Made by a program: the position numbers and the translations under genes. From positions 1 through 29,943 of the forward strand of contig JAIXQV010000112.1 of NCBI GenBank assembly GCA_027485535.1: a stretch of 29,943 nucleotides of DNA, given 5' to 3'. Each line of letters begins with the position of its first letter. The stretch's first letter is position 1. Under the pieces are notes generated by a model that worked only from the letters and a program-made list of their open reading frames with translations, was not told the origin of the DNA and did not search any database. Positions 1 through 7,409 of the stretch are shown piece by piece. The DNA is from Oxalobacteraceae bacterium. GTDB lineage: Bacteria; Pseudomonadota; Gammaproteobacteria; Burkholderiales; Burkholderiaceae_D.

Positions 1-402
1 ATTTCCGAGCTGACCAAAGATCTCTCGGAAATCATGCCGGCATTTGAAGCAGAATTGGCCAAGCAATTGGCAGGAAAAATCAGTAAGCGCGTGGCTTATC
101 ACCCGCCATGCACGCTGCAACACGGGCAGCAGATCCGCGGTAAGGTTGAAGGGGTGCTGCATGCCTGCGGTGTCGATGTGAAGCTATGTTCCGACAGTCA
201 CCTGTGCTGTGGTTCGGCCGGCACCTACTCCGTGACTCAGCCGGCGTTGTCTTATCAACTGCGCGACAACAAAATAAAAAACCTCGAGGCGACGAGCCCC
301 GAGGTGATTGTGTCGGCCAATATCGGCTGCTTAACGCACCTACAGTCAGGCACCGACGTGCCTGTCAGGCACTGGATAGAGCTGATTGATCAGGCTTTCT
401 GA
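1..402 (+). CDS. glcF: Glycolate oxidase iron-sulfur subunit, C-terminal part (5' end outside window)
   Basis: The frame is open from base 1 and stops at 402, giving about 133 residues of a longer protein; the Met at base 34 is internal. GlcF is the iron-sulfur subunit of glycolate oxidase (GlcDEF), which oxidises glycolate to glyoxylate and passes electrons to the membrane quinone pool. The visible part is the cysteine-rich CCG domain: a YHPPCTLQHGQ segment, then LCCGSAGTYS (the CCGxxG signature), then NIGCLTHLQSG near the end. These cysteines are typical of the GlcF/heterodisulfide-reductase-like family. The gene converges on the minus-strand gene that ends at 445. Other CCG-domain subunits (GlpC, LldE) share the fold, but the LQHGQ-x-IRG wording fits GlcF best. 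Confidence 0.87.
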   Translation: MSELTKDLSEIMPAFEAELAKQLAGKISKRVAYHPPCTLQHGQQIRGKVEGVLHACGVDVKLCSDSHLCCGSAGTYSVTQPALSYQLRDNKIKNLEATSPEVIVSANIGCLTHLQSGTDVPVRHWIELIDQAF

Positions 403-444
403 AAAGCCAAGGATTTCCAGCTTCAGGTTCGCTTTAAGCTATTT

Positions 445-3345
445 TTACGACCAATAATTTTGTTGATTCCTGGCTGTTGGTTTTCCAGTCCACCGCTCAT
501 CGTCCGAATCATCATGATCAGGGGCCTGATCTCGCTCGGAAATCGTGACAACGACGCTCTCATCTGCCTTGTCACTTTTTGAAAATTCACTACCGAGGTA
601 GCTCGAGGACTCGCTACCATCGACAATACTGTCATGGAGGTTGTCTGGCACAGCGACGGTGGTGCTTGCATGACCTGAGGTGTTTGCTTTAGGGCTCGCC
701 TCATTAATCACAATTTGAAATAGCGCCCGGAAGAATCCCGCATAAATTGGCCGCAAGGTCCATCCCGGTGGGGCGATCAAGAGCAGGGCAGGTAAGGTGT
801 GACCGGCAAACGTTAACGCCGGGTTACCACTGATTCGCCAACTAGCTAGCACATTGGAAAGTACCGCAGAGGGCATGACCGATAAAATACGCCCCAATAC
901 TTCTGCCGCTGCGTCAGCACGTGCATCGACTGTTTTGAACTGAGCGAGGAACTCAAACCCAAAAGTGCCAAGGGCGCCCGATTTGGTTTTCGCTTCGTCA
1001 AGCGCTTTTTGCGTTCGGCGAATCGCTTTCAATAATTCCCGTTCGGCGGGATCTCCGGGCGCTGCTGGTGTCTGTGTCCGTAGCTTTCTGTGAGCCTTTT
1101 CCAGATCCTTCAAGAGTGATTGCAGCATCGCTGCATGGGCAGTATGAATTTCCCGGCTCGGAATTACAGACTCTACAGCACCGGGCACCTGACTTCTGGC
1201 TTTTTGGATCCCCGCAACTGTTAGGGCGCCGGAGAACCAGCCCATGAAACTATGGACAGCCCACTCAAATGCTCTAGATGAATCGGATTTGGTTGCCATC
1301 CATCCCGCGAATGCAGCTGCCGCAGCTGCCTTGCCCGTGAAGTTGAAAGCGTAACTGAAATAAGCGGCTTCTTCGGTTTTATAACGAGCTTTAAAAAGCG
1401 GCCAAAGGCCACGTGTTTTTTGCCAGAGTTGTTCAATATCAACAAAATCAGTTTGATCCGGATCTGGGCTTCGATATTTCTTTTTATAGTTTTCATCAAC
1501 CCAGCGACTAACTCCCAAACTACCAATACCGGCGCGAAGGCGGTCGCCCCACAATGATCCAGCCACTTTCCAGTAATTGTTAAACTCGGTTAATGCAGGC
1601 GCATTCCAGCTGGCCGAGGATGCCTGCTTCAATACCGGACCACCGACGACAACGTGCAGCAATCCGGATAGAGCACCGCCCATATAGGCTGCGGCCTGCG
1701 GTAATGCGCCAGTCAAAACGCGGGTGAGTGAATTACCCCAAAAGAAAGTAAAAAAGTTGGTAATGCCACCGGCAAGCATCGAAATAGCATTTGTAACACG
1801 AGAGCCAAGGACTTTCCGCTCGTAATCTGCACGTCTCTGCTTGTAATCCGCTTCGAGCCTGAGAGTATTTGGAGATTTGTATTTATTAAGGGTTTCTTCG
1901 TATTTGGCATTTTTTTGCTTCATCGTAAGTTGCTGATCGCTGGGTAATACCAGTTCCTCTACTAAAGTCTGCCGGTTAACTAATCGACCTAAGTTCAGAA
2001 CGAGTTTTTTTATCTTTTCGTCGATCAGGCGAATCTCATTGCTTGCTTTTTTCCGAGTTTCTACTGCGTCCGATTTTTTGATATTTTTCTGAATGGCGCT
2101 TCGTTCTGCAAGAAGATTGTCGATAGATTCGGCAATGACCTCAATCTTTTCATCTATTTCTTTTAGCGCTTTCTGGGCTTGATTCGTAAAGAGTGGCTTA
2201 AGGTCTTCACGACTGAAAAGAGCACTCTTTCGAGTCGAAGATTCATGAAGTTGCTTTAGCGGCGTCGATGTGGCGTTGCTCGGGGTGGTGGCTTCCGCGC
2301 TTTCATTAGCGGTGGTGTAGTATCGGCGGCCCGCTTTAGTTCGTAGCATCACGGCGGCGAGTGAGCCTTTTGGGGACTGTGGCGGTGATTGCGTTGGTGA
2401 GACTGCTCCGACGTCAGATGCTTCCGGAGTGCTTTCAGAATCTGTTACAGCGATCTGGAGAATTTGTTTTAGTTTTTCAATATCTTTCTGCAGCGCATCG
2501 ACTTCTTGCTGACATTGAGCAATTTCTTCTTTGTTGGCTTTTGCGTGTGTTTTTGTAATCAGTTCGGTTTTATTTTTCTTGAGGTCTTCTGCCCAGTTGC
2601 TGAGATATTTATGAAAAGGACGAAGTTCCTCCTCTTTCGTTGAAGGCGAATTCGTTTCGAAGCGTGACCAGGAATCGTCGGATTCCGAGGTCTCACTAGG
2701 TGGGCCAACGCTCGAATCCGAGTCAGTATCCCTGTCCGATGGTAGCGTTTGACGAAGATGGGCATATTGCTGCTGAAGCGATTCCAATTTTCTTTGAAGT
2801 CGTTCTATTTCCTTTTCCTGATTGCTTTCGGTAGCCTTCTGTATAGATGTATTGCATTCACTAATATCATTGATTAGCTGTTGCAAGCTTAGAGGTGATT
2901 TCAACGCTTCTTTGGGATGGCTTCCAATGTCATGTTCGTCATTTGATGGATGCGAGCTACTCGGACGACTAGGTTTGCTTGAGGGATTATTCGGTTCGGT
3001 GTGACCGTCCTTGATCTTTTTTAAGTCTTCACTAAATTGCTTCGCTGAGTATGTCCCTGGCGATTTTTTCGATTGAAGACGCTCACGTTGTTGCTGCTTT
3101 GCTTCATCATTGACGTCGCTGCCACCATTTCGCAATACTTGGCGGGCATTGTTCTGAACTTTTTCTTTGTCCGCATGTTTTCCGTTTGGATAGGACGTCG
3201 AGTTCGCAGGTGTATGAATCGCTTTGAATGTTGTCTGTTGTACTGGTACTGACGATTTTTTGGAAACTTTGGGTGGTGGTTCTCCTACGTCAGCGGGATT
3301 TTGGATCTGATGTGGCATTTCGGAGGACGATAGAGATGGGCGCAT
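445..3345 (-). CDS. Putative type III secreted effector or translocator, 966 aa, coiled-coil with hydrophobic segments (unrecognised family)
   Basis: I do not recognise this protein. Residues 1-150 are rich in Ser, Pro, Gln and Asn with little hydrophobic content, as expected of a secretion signal plus chaperone-binding region. Coiled-coil-like stretches lie near 150-200, 255-300 and 385-460, separated by Ser/Pro/acidic linkers (about 201-240 and 300-330). Hydrophobic, Gly/Ala-rich segments lie near 517-570, 663-715 and 812-880, with another charged helix near 735-785. The last 80 residues are a Ser/Asp-rich tail. There is no Sec signal peptide. The ATG at 3345 follows a GGAGG that overlaps the stop codon of the chaperone gene only 11 bp upstream, so the two are probably translationally coupled. 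Chaperone linkage and architecture suggest a large type III effector that inserts in host membrane; a translocon pore protein is the alternative. The base composition looks more AT-rich than the neighbours, especially in the first half, consistent with transfer. Confidence 0.6.
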   Translation of the reverse strand: MRPSLSSSEMPHQIQNPADVGEPPPKVSKKSSVPVQQTTFKAIHTPANSTSYPNGKHADKEKVQNNARQVLRNGGSDVNDEAKQQQRERLQSKKSPGTYSAKQFSEDLKKIKDGHTEPNNPSSKPSRPSSSHPSNDEHDIGSHPKEALKSPLSLQQLINDISECNTSIQKATESNQEKEIERLQRKLESLQQQYAHLRQTLPSDRDTDSDSSVGPPSETSESDDSWSRFETNSPSTKEEELRPFHKYLSNWAEDLKKNKTELITKTHAKANKEEIAQCQQEVDALQKDIEKLKQILQIAVTDSESTPEASDVGAVSPTQSPPQSPKGSLAAVMLRTKAGRRYYTTANESAEATTPSNATSTPLKQLHESSTRKSALFSREDLKPLFTNQAQKALKEIDEKIEVIAESIDNLLAERSAIQKNIKKSDAVETRKKASNEIRLIDEKIKKLVLNLGRLVNRQTLVEELVLPSDQQLTMKQKNAKYEETLNKYKSPNTLRLEADYKQRRADYERKVLGSRVTNAISMLAGGITNFFTFFWGNSLTRVLTGALPQAAAYMGGALSGLLHVVVGGPVLKQASSASWNAPALTEFNNYWKVAGSLWGDRLRAGIGSLGVSRWVDENYKKKYRSPDPDQTDFVDIEQLWQKTRGLWPLFKARYKTEEAAYFSYAFNFTGKAAAAAAFAGWMATKSDSSRAFEWAVHSFMGWFSGALTVAGIQKARSQVPGAVESVIPSREIHTAHAAMLQSLLKDLEKAHRKLRTQTPAAPGDPAERELLKAIRRTQKALDEAKTKSGALGTFGFEFLAQFKTVDARADAAAEVLGRILSVMPSAVLSNVLASWRISGNPALTFAGHTLPALLLIAPPGWTLRPIYAGFFRALFQIVINEASPKANTSGHASTTVAVPDNLHDSIVDGSESSSYLGSEFSKSDKADESVVVTISERDQAPDHDDSDDERWTGKPTARNQQNYWS

Positions 3346-3356
3346 AATCTTGCCTC

Positions 3357-3827
3357 CTAAGCCAAAGCAACTGAGTCGGCGCGCATTGAGCCTGCTAGCA
3401 ATGCTGCAAGTGGCTCTTCGCGCGAACTGTTCATCAGTGTTTTTTTAGCTTCCTTGGCATGTTTTGCGTAGCCACTCAGTATCTCGGCCAGTTCTGGACC
3501 GGTCAGCATCTCGGGGTAGAGAAAATGCTGCATGAAAACAATACAGTCACGTTGCCGATCAAGACCATAAACGCCAGAAACTTTGGTGCCGGTTAGTAGA
3601 TTGATCGCGAGCATTCGCGCTAGGATTTCCTCACGATCGACGGCAGGTACTTCACCGATGTCGACATAACAAACTAGGCGATCATTCATCTCAAGGTCGT
3701 CAAAAAACAGACCGATATCAACACCGTCTAAGGTAATTTGATTCGACGAACCCAGAGTATCGCTATCAGGATAGTTGAGCGCGATACAGGTATCGCGGCA
3801 CAGTTGTTGGAAATCTGCCAATTTCAT
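3357..3827 (-). CDS. CesT/Tir-family type III secretion chaperone
   Basis: This is a small (156 aa), acidic protein with the class I type III chaperone pattern: an N-terminal helix (FQQLCRDTCIALNY, residues 6-19), a strand pair around ITLDGVDIGLFFDD (31-44), then LVCYVDIGEVP (51-61), the REEILARMLAINLLTG helix (65-80), a VSGVYGLDRQRDCIVFMQ hairpin (83-100) and a C-terminal helix (about 107-131). Family members dimerise in the cytoplasm, bind the N-terminal part of one or a few effectors and keep them secretion-competent. The start ATG at 3827 has a GGAGG about eight bases upstream. The gene sits directly before the 966-aa gene on the same strand, the usual order for a chaperone and its client. 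A YbjN-like fold is the main alternative, but the LDGV...GEVP...LLxxNLL pattern and the context favour CesT. Confidence 0.8.
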   Translation of the reverse strand: MKLADFQQLCRDTCIALNYPDSDTLGSSNQITLDGVDIGLFFDDLEMNDRLVCYVDIGEVPAVDREEILARMLAINLLTGTKVSGVYGLDRQRDCIVFMQHFLYPEMLTGPELAEILSGYAKHAKEAKKTLMNSSREEPLAALLAGSMRADSVALA

Positions 3828-4152
3828 ACTGTCTGCCTCCTACTTTATTTATGAATAGCAACGGCAAACTGATGGCCTTATCAGAAGCAAATGGCAAACT
3901 GCCTGTCGCCATCGCTGAAGCAGATTAAGGCCCTGCTAATTGCTGTGAAGCCGTTTACGGTTACTGGGGATTTTTGATTTGGGTATGGCTTGATTGCCAC
4001 GGCCAAATGCTCAGTAACCCATTTGGGGAGAGTGGTTCAGAACGAGGGTGCGTGATGCCTGGCGAGTAGTAGCCAGAGGCGGGCAGGAAATAGGGGCGTG
4101 GATAGCCCAGTAAATAGGAGTGTGGATAGCTCAGGACATGAGCAACGACGAA
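3828..4152. other. 325-bp intergenic stretch upstream of the chaperone gene
   Basis: No conserved gene is visible between the chaperone start and the gpx stop. The stretch holds a 25-codon plus-strand ORF (3851-3928) whose peptide repeats itself (NGKLMALSEA, then NGKLPVAIAEA) but has no ribosome binding site. It also has two interleaved inverted repeats (3959-4026) and a tandem 24-bp repeat (4088-4135). Any promoter for the chaperone-effector pair should lie here. I looked on the minus strand for a PIP/hrpII box (paired TTCG) and for an HrpL-type GGAACC-N16-CCAC site and saw neither. I also see no convincing sigma-70 pair. Confidence 0.6.
4088..4135. repeat. Two tandem 24-bp imperfect repeats, each able to form a small hairpin
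   Basis: Units 4088-4111 and 4112-4135 abut and agree at 20 of 24 positions. Each holds a 4-bp stem around the 7-base loop GTGGATA: GGGC/GCCC in the first and GAGT/GCTC in the second. One G-C pair in the first unit is an A-T pair in the second and another is a T-G wobble, so three of the four differences preserve the stem. No function is assigned. Confidence 0.6.
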
Positions 4153-4638
4153 TCAACGACTAATTAACGAAAAAACTGCGCTATCGATTTCATTGGCCGT
4201 GGTGATGGGTGCGTACCTAGCGACAACTTTGCCTTGCCGATCCAGCAAGAATTTGGTGAAGTTCCATTTGATCATCTCACTGCCCAGCAGGCCCGGTGCC
4301 TTGCTTTTCAAGTGCGAGAATAAAGGATGTGCCTGCGTGCCATTAACCTCGACTTTAGCGAACAGCGGGAAGGATACGCCGTAGTTCTTTTCGCAAAAAT
4401 CGGCGATTTGTGCCTCTTCACCGGGTTCTTGAGCACCGAATTGATTACATGGGAAGCCGAGGATGGCGAAGCCTTGGTCTTTGTACTTTCGGTAAAGGGC
4501 CTCTAGTCCGGCATATTGCGGGGTAAAACCGCATCGGCTGGCTGTATTAACAACGAGAATCACCTTGTTGCGGTAGTCAGCCATCGTGGCCTGGCTGCCG
4601 TTAATGGTCTGTAGGGCGATATCGTAAAGGTCGGTCAT
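4153..4638 (-). CDS. Glutathione peroxidase-family thiol peroxidase
   Basis: A 161-aa protein of normal length for the bacterial GPx/BtuE family, which reduces hydrogen peroxide and organic hydroperoxides in the cytoplasm. The active-site motif NTASRCGFTPQY puts the peroxidatic Cys at 36 (Cys, not selenocysteine). The rest of the catalytic tetrad is visible as the GFPCNQFGAQEPG block (Q66 near 61-73) and W125-N126 in IKWNFTKFLLD. A further Cys at 82 (ADFCEKNYGVSFP) falls where thioredoxin-dependent members carry the resolving cysteine, so thioredoxin rather than glutathione is the likely reductant. The start at 4638 gives the expected N-terminus (MTDLYDIALQTINGS), though no strong ribosome binding site precedes it. 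It is transcribed away from yggS and appears to be a single-gene unit. Confidence 0.9.
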   Translation of the reverse strand: MTDLYDIALQTINGSQATMADYRNKVILVVNTASRCGFTPQYAGLEALYRKYKDQGFAILGFPCNQFGAQEPGEEAQIADFCEKNYGVSFPLFAKVEVNGTQAHPLFSHLKSKAPGLLGSEMIKWNFTKFLLDRQGKVVARYAPITTANEIDSAVFSLISR

Positions 4639-4727
4639 CGGAATCTTTGGCTGATCATCGGAATTCCGTGATGCTAGCAGTTTGGGGTAGAGCCTGCCGA
4701 GCCTCGGGTAGGCGATAATCTAGGCCT

Positions 4728-5429
4728 ATGTCGATCGCTGAAAACATCGCAAAAGTCCGACTAAGCATCGGACAGGCCGCTACGCAGCATGGCCGAAATC
4801 CCGCTTCGGTACACCTGCTGGCGGTTTCCAAGACTTTTGGCGCTGAGGCGGTGATCGACGCCGCTAATGCCGGCCAGGTCGCTTTTGGTGAAAACTACCT
4901 GCAAGAAGCGATCGACAAGCAGCAGGTAGTACAGACGCTTCGGCCCGATCTGGCGCTGGAATGGCACTTCATCGGGCCTATCCAAAGCAACAAGACACGG
5001 CCGATCGCCGAGCACTTCGCTTGGGCGCACGCGGTCGATCGCGAGAAGATCGCGCGCCGCTTGTCTGAGCAACGACCGCCAAATTTACCGCCGCTGAATA
5101 TTTGCCTGCAGGTGAACGTCAGCGGCGAAGACAGTAAGAGTGGCGTTGCACCGGGCGAGGTACTGGCACTGGCCGAAGTGGTCGCGACTCTGCCGGGTCT
5201 ACGGCTGCGCGGCCTGATGGCGATACCGGAGCCAGCCGAAGATGTTGAAAGCCAGCGCAAGCCTTTTGCCTTATTGCACGCCCTGCAGCAGCAACTGAGG
5301 GAGGCAGGTATCCCCACCGATACCCTGTCGATGGGGATGAGCGCGGATATGAACGCCGCCATCGCAGAGGGTGCCACTATCGTACGCATCGGCACGGCGA
5401 TTTTTGGGAAGAGAGATTATGCAAAGTGA
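4728..5429 (+). CDS. yggS: YggS/PROSC-family pyridoxal phosphate homeostasis protein
   Basis: A 233-aa member of the YggS/PLPBP family, which binds pyridoxal 5'-phosphate in an alanine-racemase-like TIM barrel and controls cellular PLP and amino/keto acid balance without a known catalytic activity. Visible hallmarks are LLAVSKTF (PLP lysine K35), FGENYLQEA, WHFIGPIQSNK, CLQVNVSGEDSKSG and the C-terminal LSMGMSADMNAAIAEGATIVRIGTAIFG phosphate-binding region. The start ATG has no clear Shine-Dalgarno; a GATAAT sequence at 4714-4719 lies so close that a very short leader is possible, but no matching -35 is seen. The gene overlaps proC by 11 bases, the classic yggS-proC pairing, linking PLP homeostasis with proline synthesis. 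Confidence 0.95.
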   Translation: MSIAENIAKVRLSIGQAATQHGRNPASVHLLAVSKTFGAEAVIDAANAGQVAFGENYLQEAIDKQQVVQTLRPDLALEWHFIGPIQSNKTRPIAEHFAWAHAVDREKIARRLSEQRPPNLPPLNICLQVNVSGEDSKSGVAPGEVLALAEVVATLPGLRLRGLMAIPEPAEDVESQRKPFALLHALQQQLREAGIPTDTLSMGMSADMNAAIAEGATIVRIGTAIFGKRDYAK

Positions 5430-6243
5430 GTTGAAGATTGCTTTCATCGGCGGCGGTAATATGGCGCAAGCACTCATAGGCGGGCTAGCCGGAAAGCTGA
5501 CAGCGTCGACGAATATTCATGTGATTGATGTGATGCCGACAACGCTGAAGCTACTCAGCGAGCGGTTTGGTGTGACGACTGCTGCAGCACCGTCGGAAGT
5601 ACTAGCGATGTCCGATGTGATTGTGCTTGCGGTCAAGCCTCAGCAGCTACGTGAAGTCGTTGCCGAGATCAAGCCATTTTTGAAGTCGCAACTGGTGATA
5701 TCGATTGCTGCAGGAATTCGCGCGGCAGATATATCTCGTTGGTTGGGTGGTCATCAGGCGATTGTGCGAACTATGCCGAATACACCCGCCTTAATTGGTC
5801 AGGGCATTACCGGTGCGTACGCGATGTCAGGTGTGTCTGAGTTACAGAAGCAGAGCGCCGATGCTTTGTTACGCGCTGTCGGTGAGACGGTGTGGGTCAC
5901 GGATGAAGCGCAGATTGATGCCGTAACCGCGATCTCTGGTAGCGGCCCGGCGTACGTGTTCTATTTCATTGAGGCGATGCAGAAAGCGGCGACTGAGTTG
6001 GGTCTCAGCGCCGAGCAGGGCAGGCAGTTGGCACAGGCAACCTTTGTCGGTGCTGCTGCGTTGGCTAGTCAGTCGGATGAGGATGTGTCGCTATTACGTG
6101 AGCGTGTCACTTCGAAAGGGGGTACGACGTATGCTGCGCTGACCTCCATGGAAGCGAGTGGTATCAAGGCTGCGCTGGTGAAGGCCTTGCATGCAGCGGC
6201 GGATCGTGGTGCCGAGTTGGGAGAGGAGTTTGGCAAAGAGTAA
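5419..6243 (+). CDS. proC: Pyrroline-5-carboxylate reductase
   Basis: A 274-aa enzyme that catalyses the last step of proline synthesis, the NAD(P)H-dependent reduction of 1-pyrroline-5-carboxylate. The Rossmann fingerprint is IGGGNMAQALIGG (residues 10-22), followed by VKPQQL (72-77), MPNTPALIGQG (119-129), the substrate-site block ISGSGPAYVF (172-181) and TSKGGTT (231-237). I chose the ATG at 5419 because it gives the standard N-terminus (MQSELKIAFIGGGNMA) and is preceded by GGAAGAGAG; the frame is open further upstream inside yggS, but that would add an unusual extension. It overlaps the end of yggS and converges on pilU, whose stop is at 6276. Confidence 0.96.
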   Translation: MQSELKIAFIGGGNMAQALIGGLAGKLTASTNIHVIDVMPTTLKLLSERFGVTTAAAPSEVLAMSDVIVLAVKPQQLREVVAEIKPFLKSQLVISIAAGIRAADISRWLGGHQAIVRTMPNTPALIGQGITGAYAMSGVSELQKQSADALLRAVGETVWVTDEAQIDAVTAISGSGPAYVFYFIEAMQKAATELGLSAEQGRQLAQATFVGAAALASQSDEDVSLLRERVTSKGGTTYAALTSMEASGIKAALVKALHAAADRGAELGEEFGKE

Positions 6244-6275
6244 TCGACTGTTCACGAGCTTTAAAACCAAAGGCG

Positions 6276-7409
6276 TTAAAGAATTTCAAGACTACCCAGA
6301 TTAGTCTTGTTAGCCCCGCCATGATGGCCATGAAGTTTGATCGCAAGTCGTAAGTCATTCATTGAATCTGCATGTCGGAGTGCCTGATCGATGCTGATTC
6401 GATCGGCTTGGATCAAATCAAATAGCGCCTGATCAAAAGTTTGCATGCCGAGCTCACGCGATTTTTTCATGATTTCTTTGATCTCATGGATGTGACCCTT
6501 GCAGATCAAATCCGAAATCAGCGGCGAGTTGAGCATGATCTCTACCGCAGCGCAGCGTCCGGATCCTGATTTCAACGGAACCAGACGTTGTGAGATCAGC
6601 GCTCGTAGGTTGAGCGATAAGTCCATCAATAGCTGTCCCCGGCGCTCCTCGGGGAAAAAATTAATGATGCGATCGAGTGCTTGATTACTGTTGTTGGCGT
6701 GCAGGGTGGCCAGACAGAGATGGCCAGTTTCTGCAAATGCGATCGCATGATCCATGGTCTCCCGATCACGAATCTCGCCGATCAGTATGACGTCAGGTGC
6801 CTGCCGAAGCGTATTCTTGAGTGCGGTATGCCAATCAGCGGTATCCGTACCGACCTCGCGCTGGGTCACAATGCAATTGCGGTGCGGGTGCACAAATTCG
6901 ATCGGATCTTCAATCGTAATGATGTGACCGTGACTATGCGAGTTACGATGACCGATCATAGCAGCCAAGGTGGTTGACTTGCCCGAGCCCGTGCCGCCGA
7001 CCATGATGATCAGGCCGCGCTTGTGCATCACAATTTCTTTGAGTTGCGCTGGTACGCCAAGCGTGTCAATGTCTGGAATCTCGGTGGTGATGGTGCGTAC
7101 CACCATGCCAGTCTTCCCTTGCTGGACAAACGCAGACACCCTAAAGCGACCGATACTCTCAACGCTAATAGCGAAATTGCATTCATTGGTACGCAAGAAT
7201 TCTTCACGCTGTCGCTCGTTCATAGTGGATAGCACCAAGGCACGACTCAACTCAGACGAAATTATCTGCTGCGATATCTGGCTCATTTTTCCGTCCAGCT
7301 TGATCGCCGGAGAAAATCCTGCCGTGATGAACATGTCCGAGCCGCCTCGCTGACGCATCACCGCCAGTAGCTGCTGTACGCTTTGCCATGCTTGGTTGGT
7401 ATTCATCAT
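6276..7409 (-). CDS. pilU: Type IV pilus retraction accessory ATPase PilU
   Basis: A 377-aa hexameric secretion-type ATPase paralogous to PilT, which helps PilT power pilus retraction (twitching motility, DNA uptake). The N-terminal PAS-like region (SDMFITAGFSPAIKLDG) leads to a RecA-like core with Walker A GGTGSGKST (138-146), an IEDPIEFVHPHRN Asp box, Walker B VILIGEIRDRETMDHA and the His box HLCLATLHANNS. The paralogue assignment rests on length and on PilU-like features: the longer C-terminus, and EIMLNSPLISDLICKGHIHEI in place of the AIRNLIRE motif of PilT. The first ATG overlaps the PilT stop by one base (TAATG), indicating translational coupling in a pilT-pilU operon. No independent ribosome binding site is evident. 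A second ATG follows at once. Confidence 0.94.
   Translation of the reverse strand: MMNTNQAWQSVQQLLAVMRQRGGSDMFITAGFSPAIKLDGKMSQISQQIISSELSRALVLSTMNERQREEFLRTNECNFAISVESIGRFRVSAFVQQGKTGMVVRTITTEIPDIDTLGVPAQLKEIVMHKRGLIIMVGGTGSGKSTTLAAMIGHRNSHSHGHIITIEDPIEFVHPHRNCIVTQREVGTDTADWHTALKNTLRQAPDVILIGEIRDRETMDHAIAFAETGHLCLATLHANNSNQALDRIINFFPEERRGQLLMDLSLNLRALISQRLVPLKSGSGRCAAVEIMLNSPLISDLICKGHIHEIKEIMKKSRELGMQTFDQALFDLIQADRISIDQALRHADSMNDLRLAIKLHGHHGGANKTNLGSLEIL

Noticed and set aside
423..704. 93-codon minus-strand open frame at the glcF/effector boundary
   Set aside because: It lies out of frame within the 966-aa gene, has no similarity I recognise and no ribosome binding site; a shadow frame.
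3828..4152. hrp-type promoter boxes for the chaperone-effector pair
   Set aside because: Only a single CGAA and no paired TTCG or GGAACC/CCAC arrangement is visible; nothing at proper spacing.
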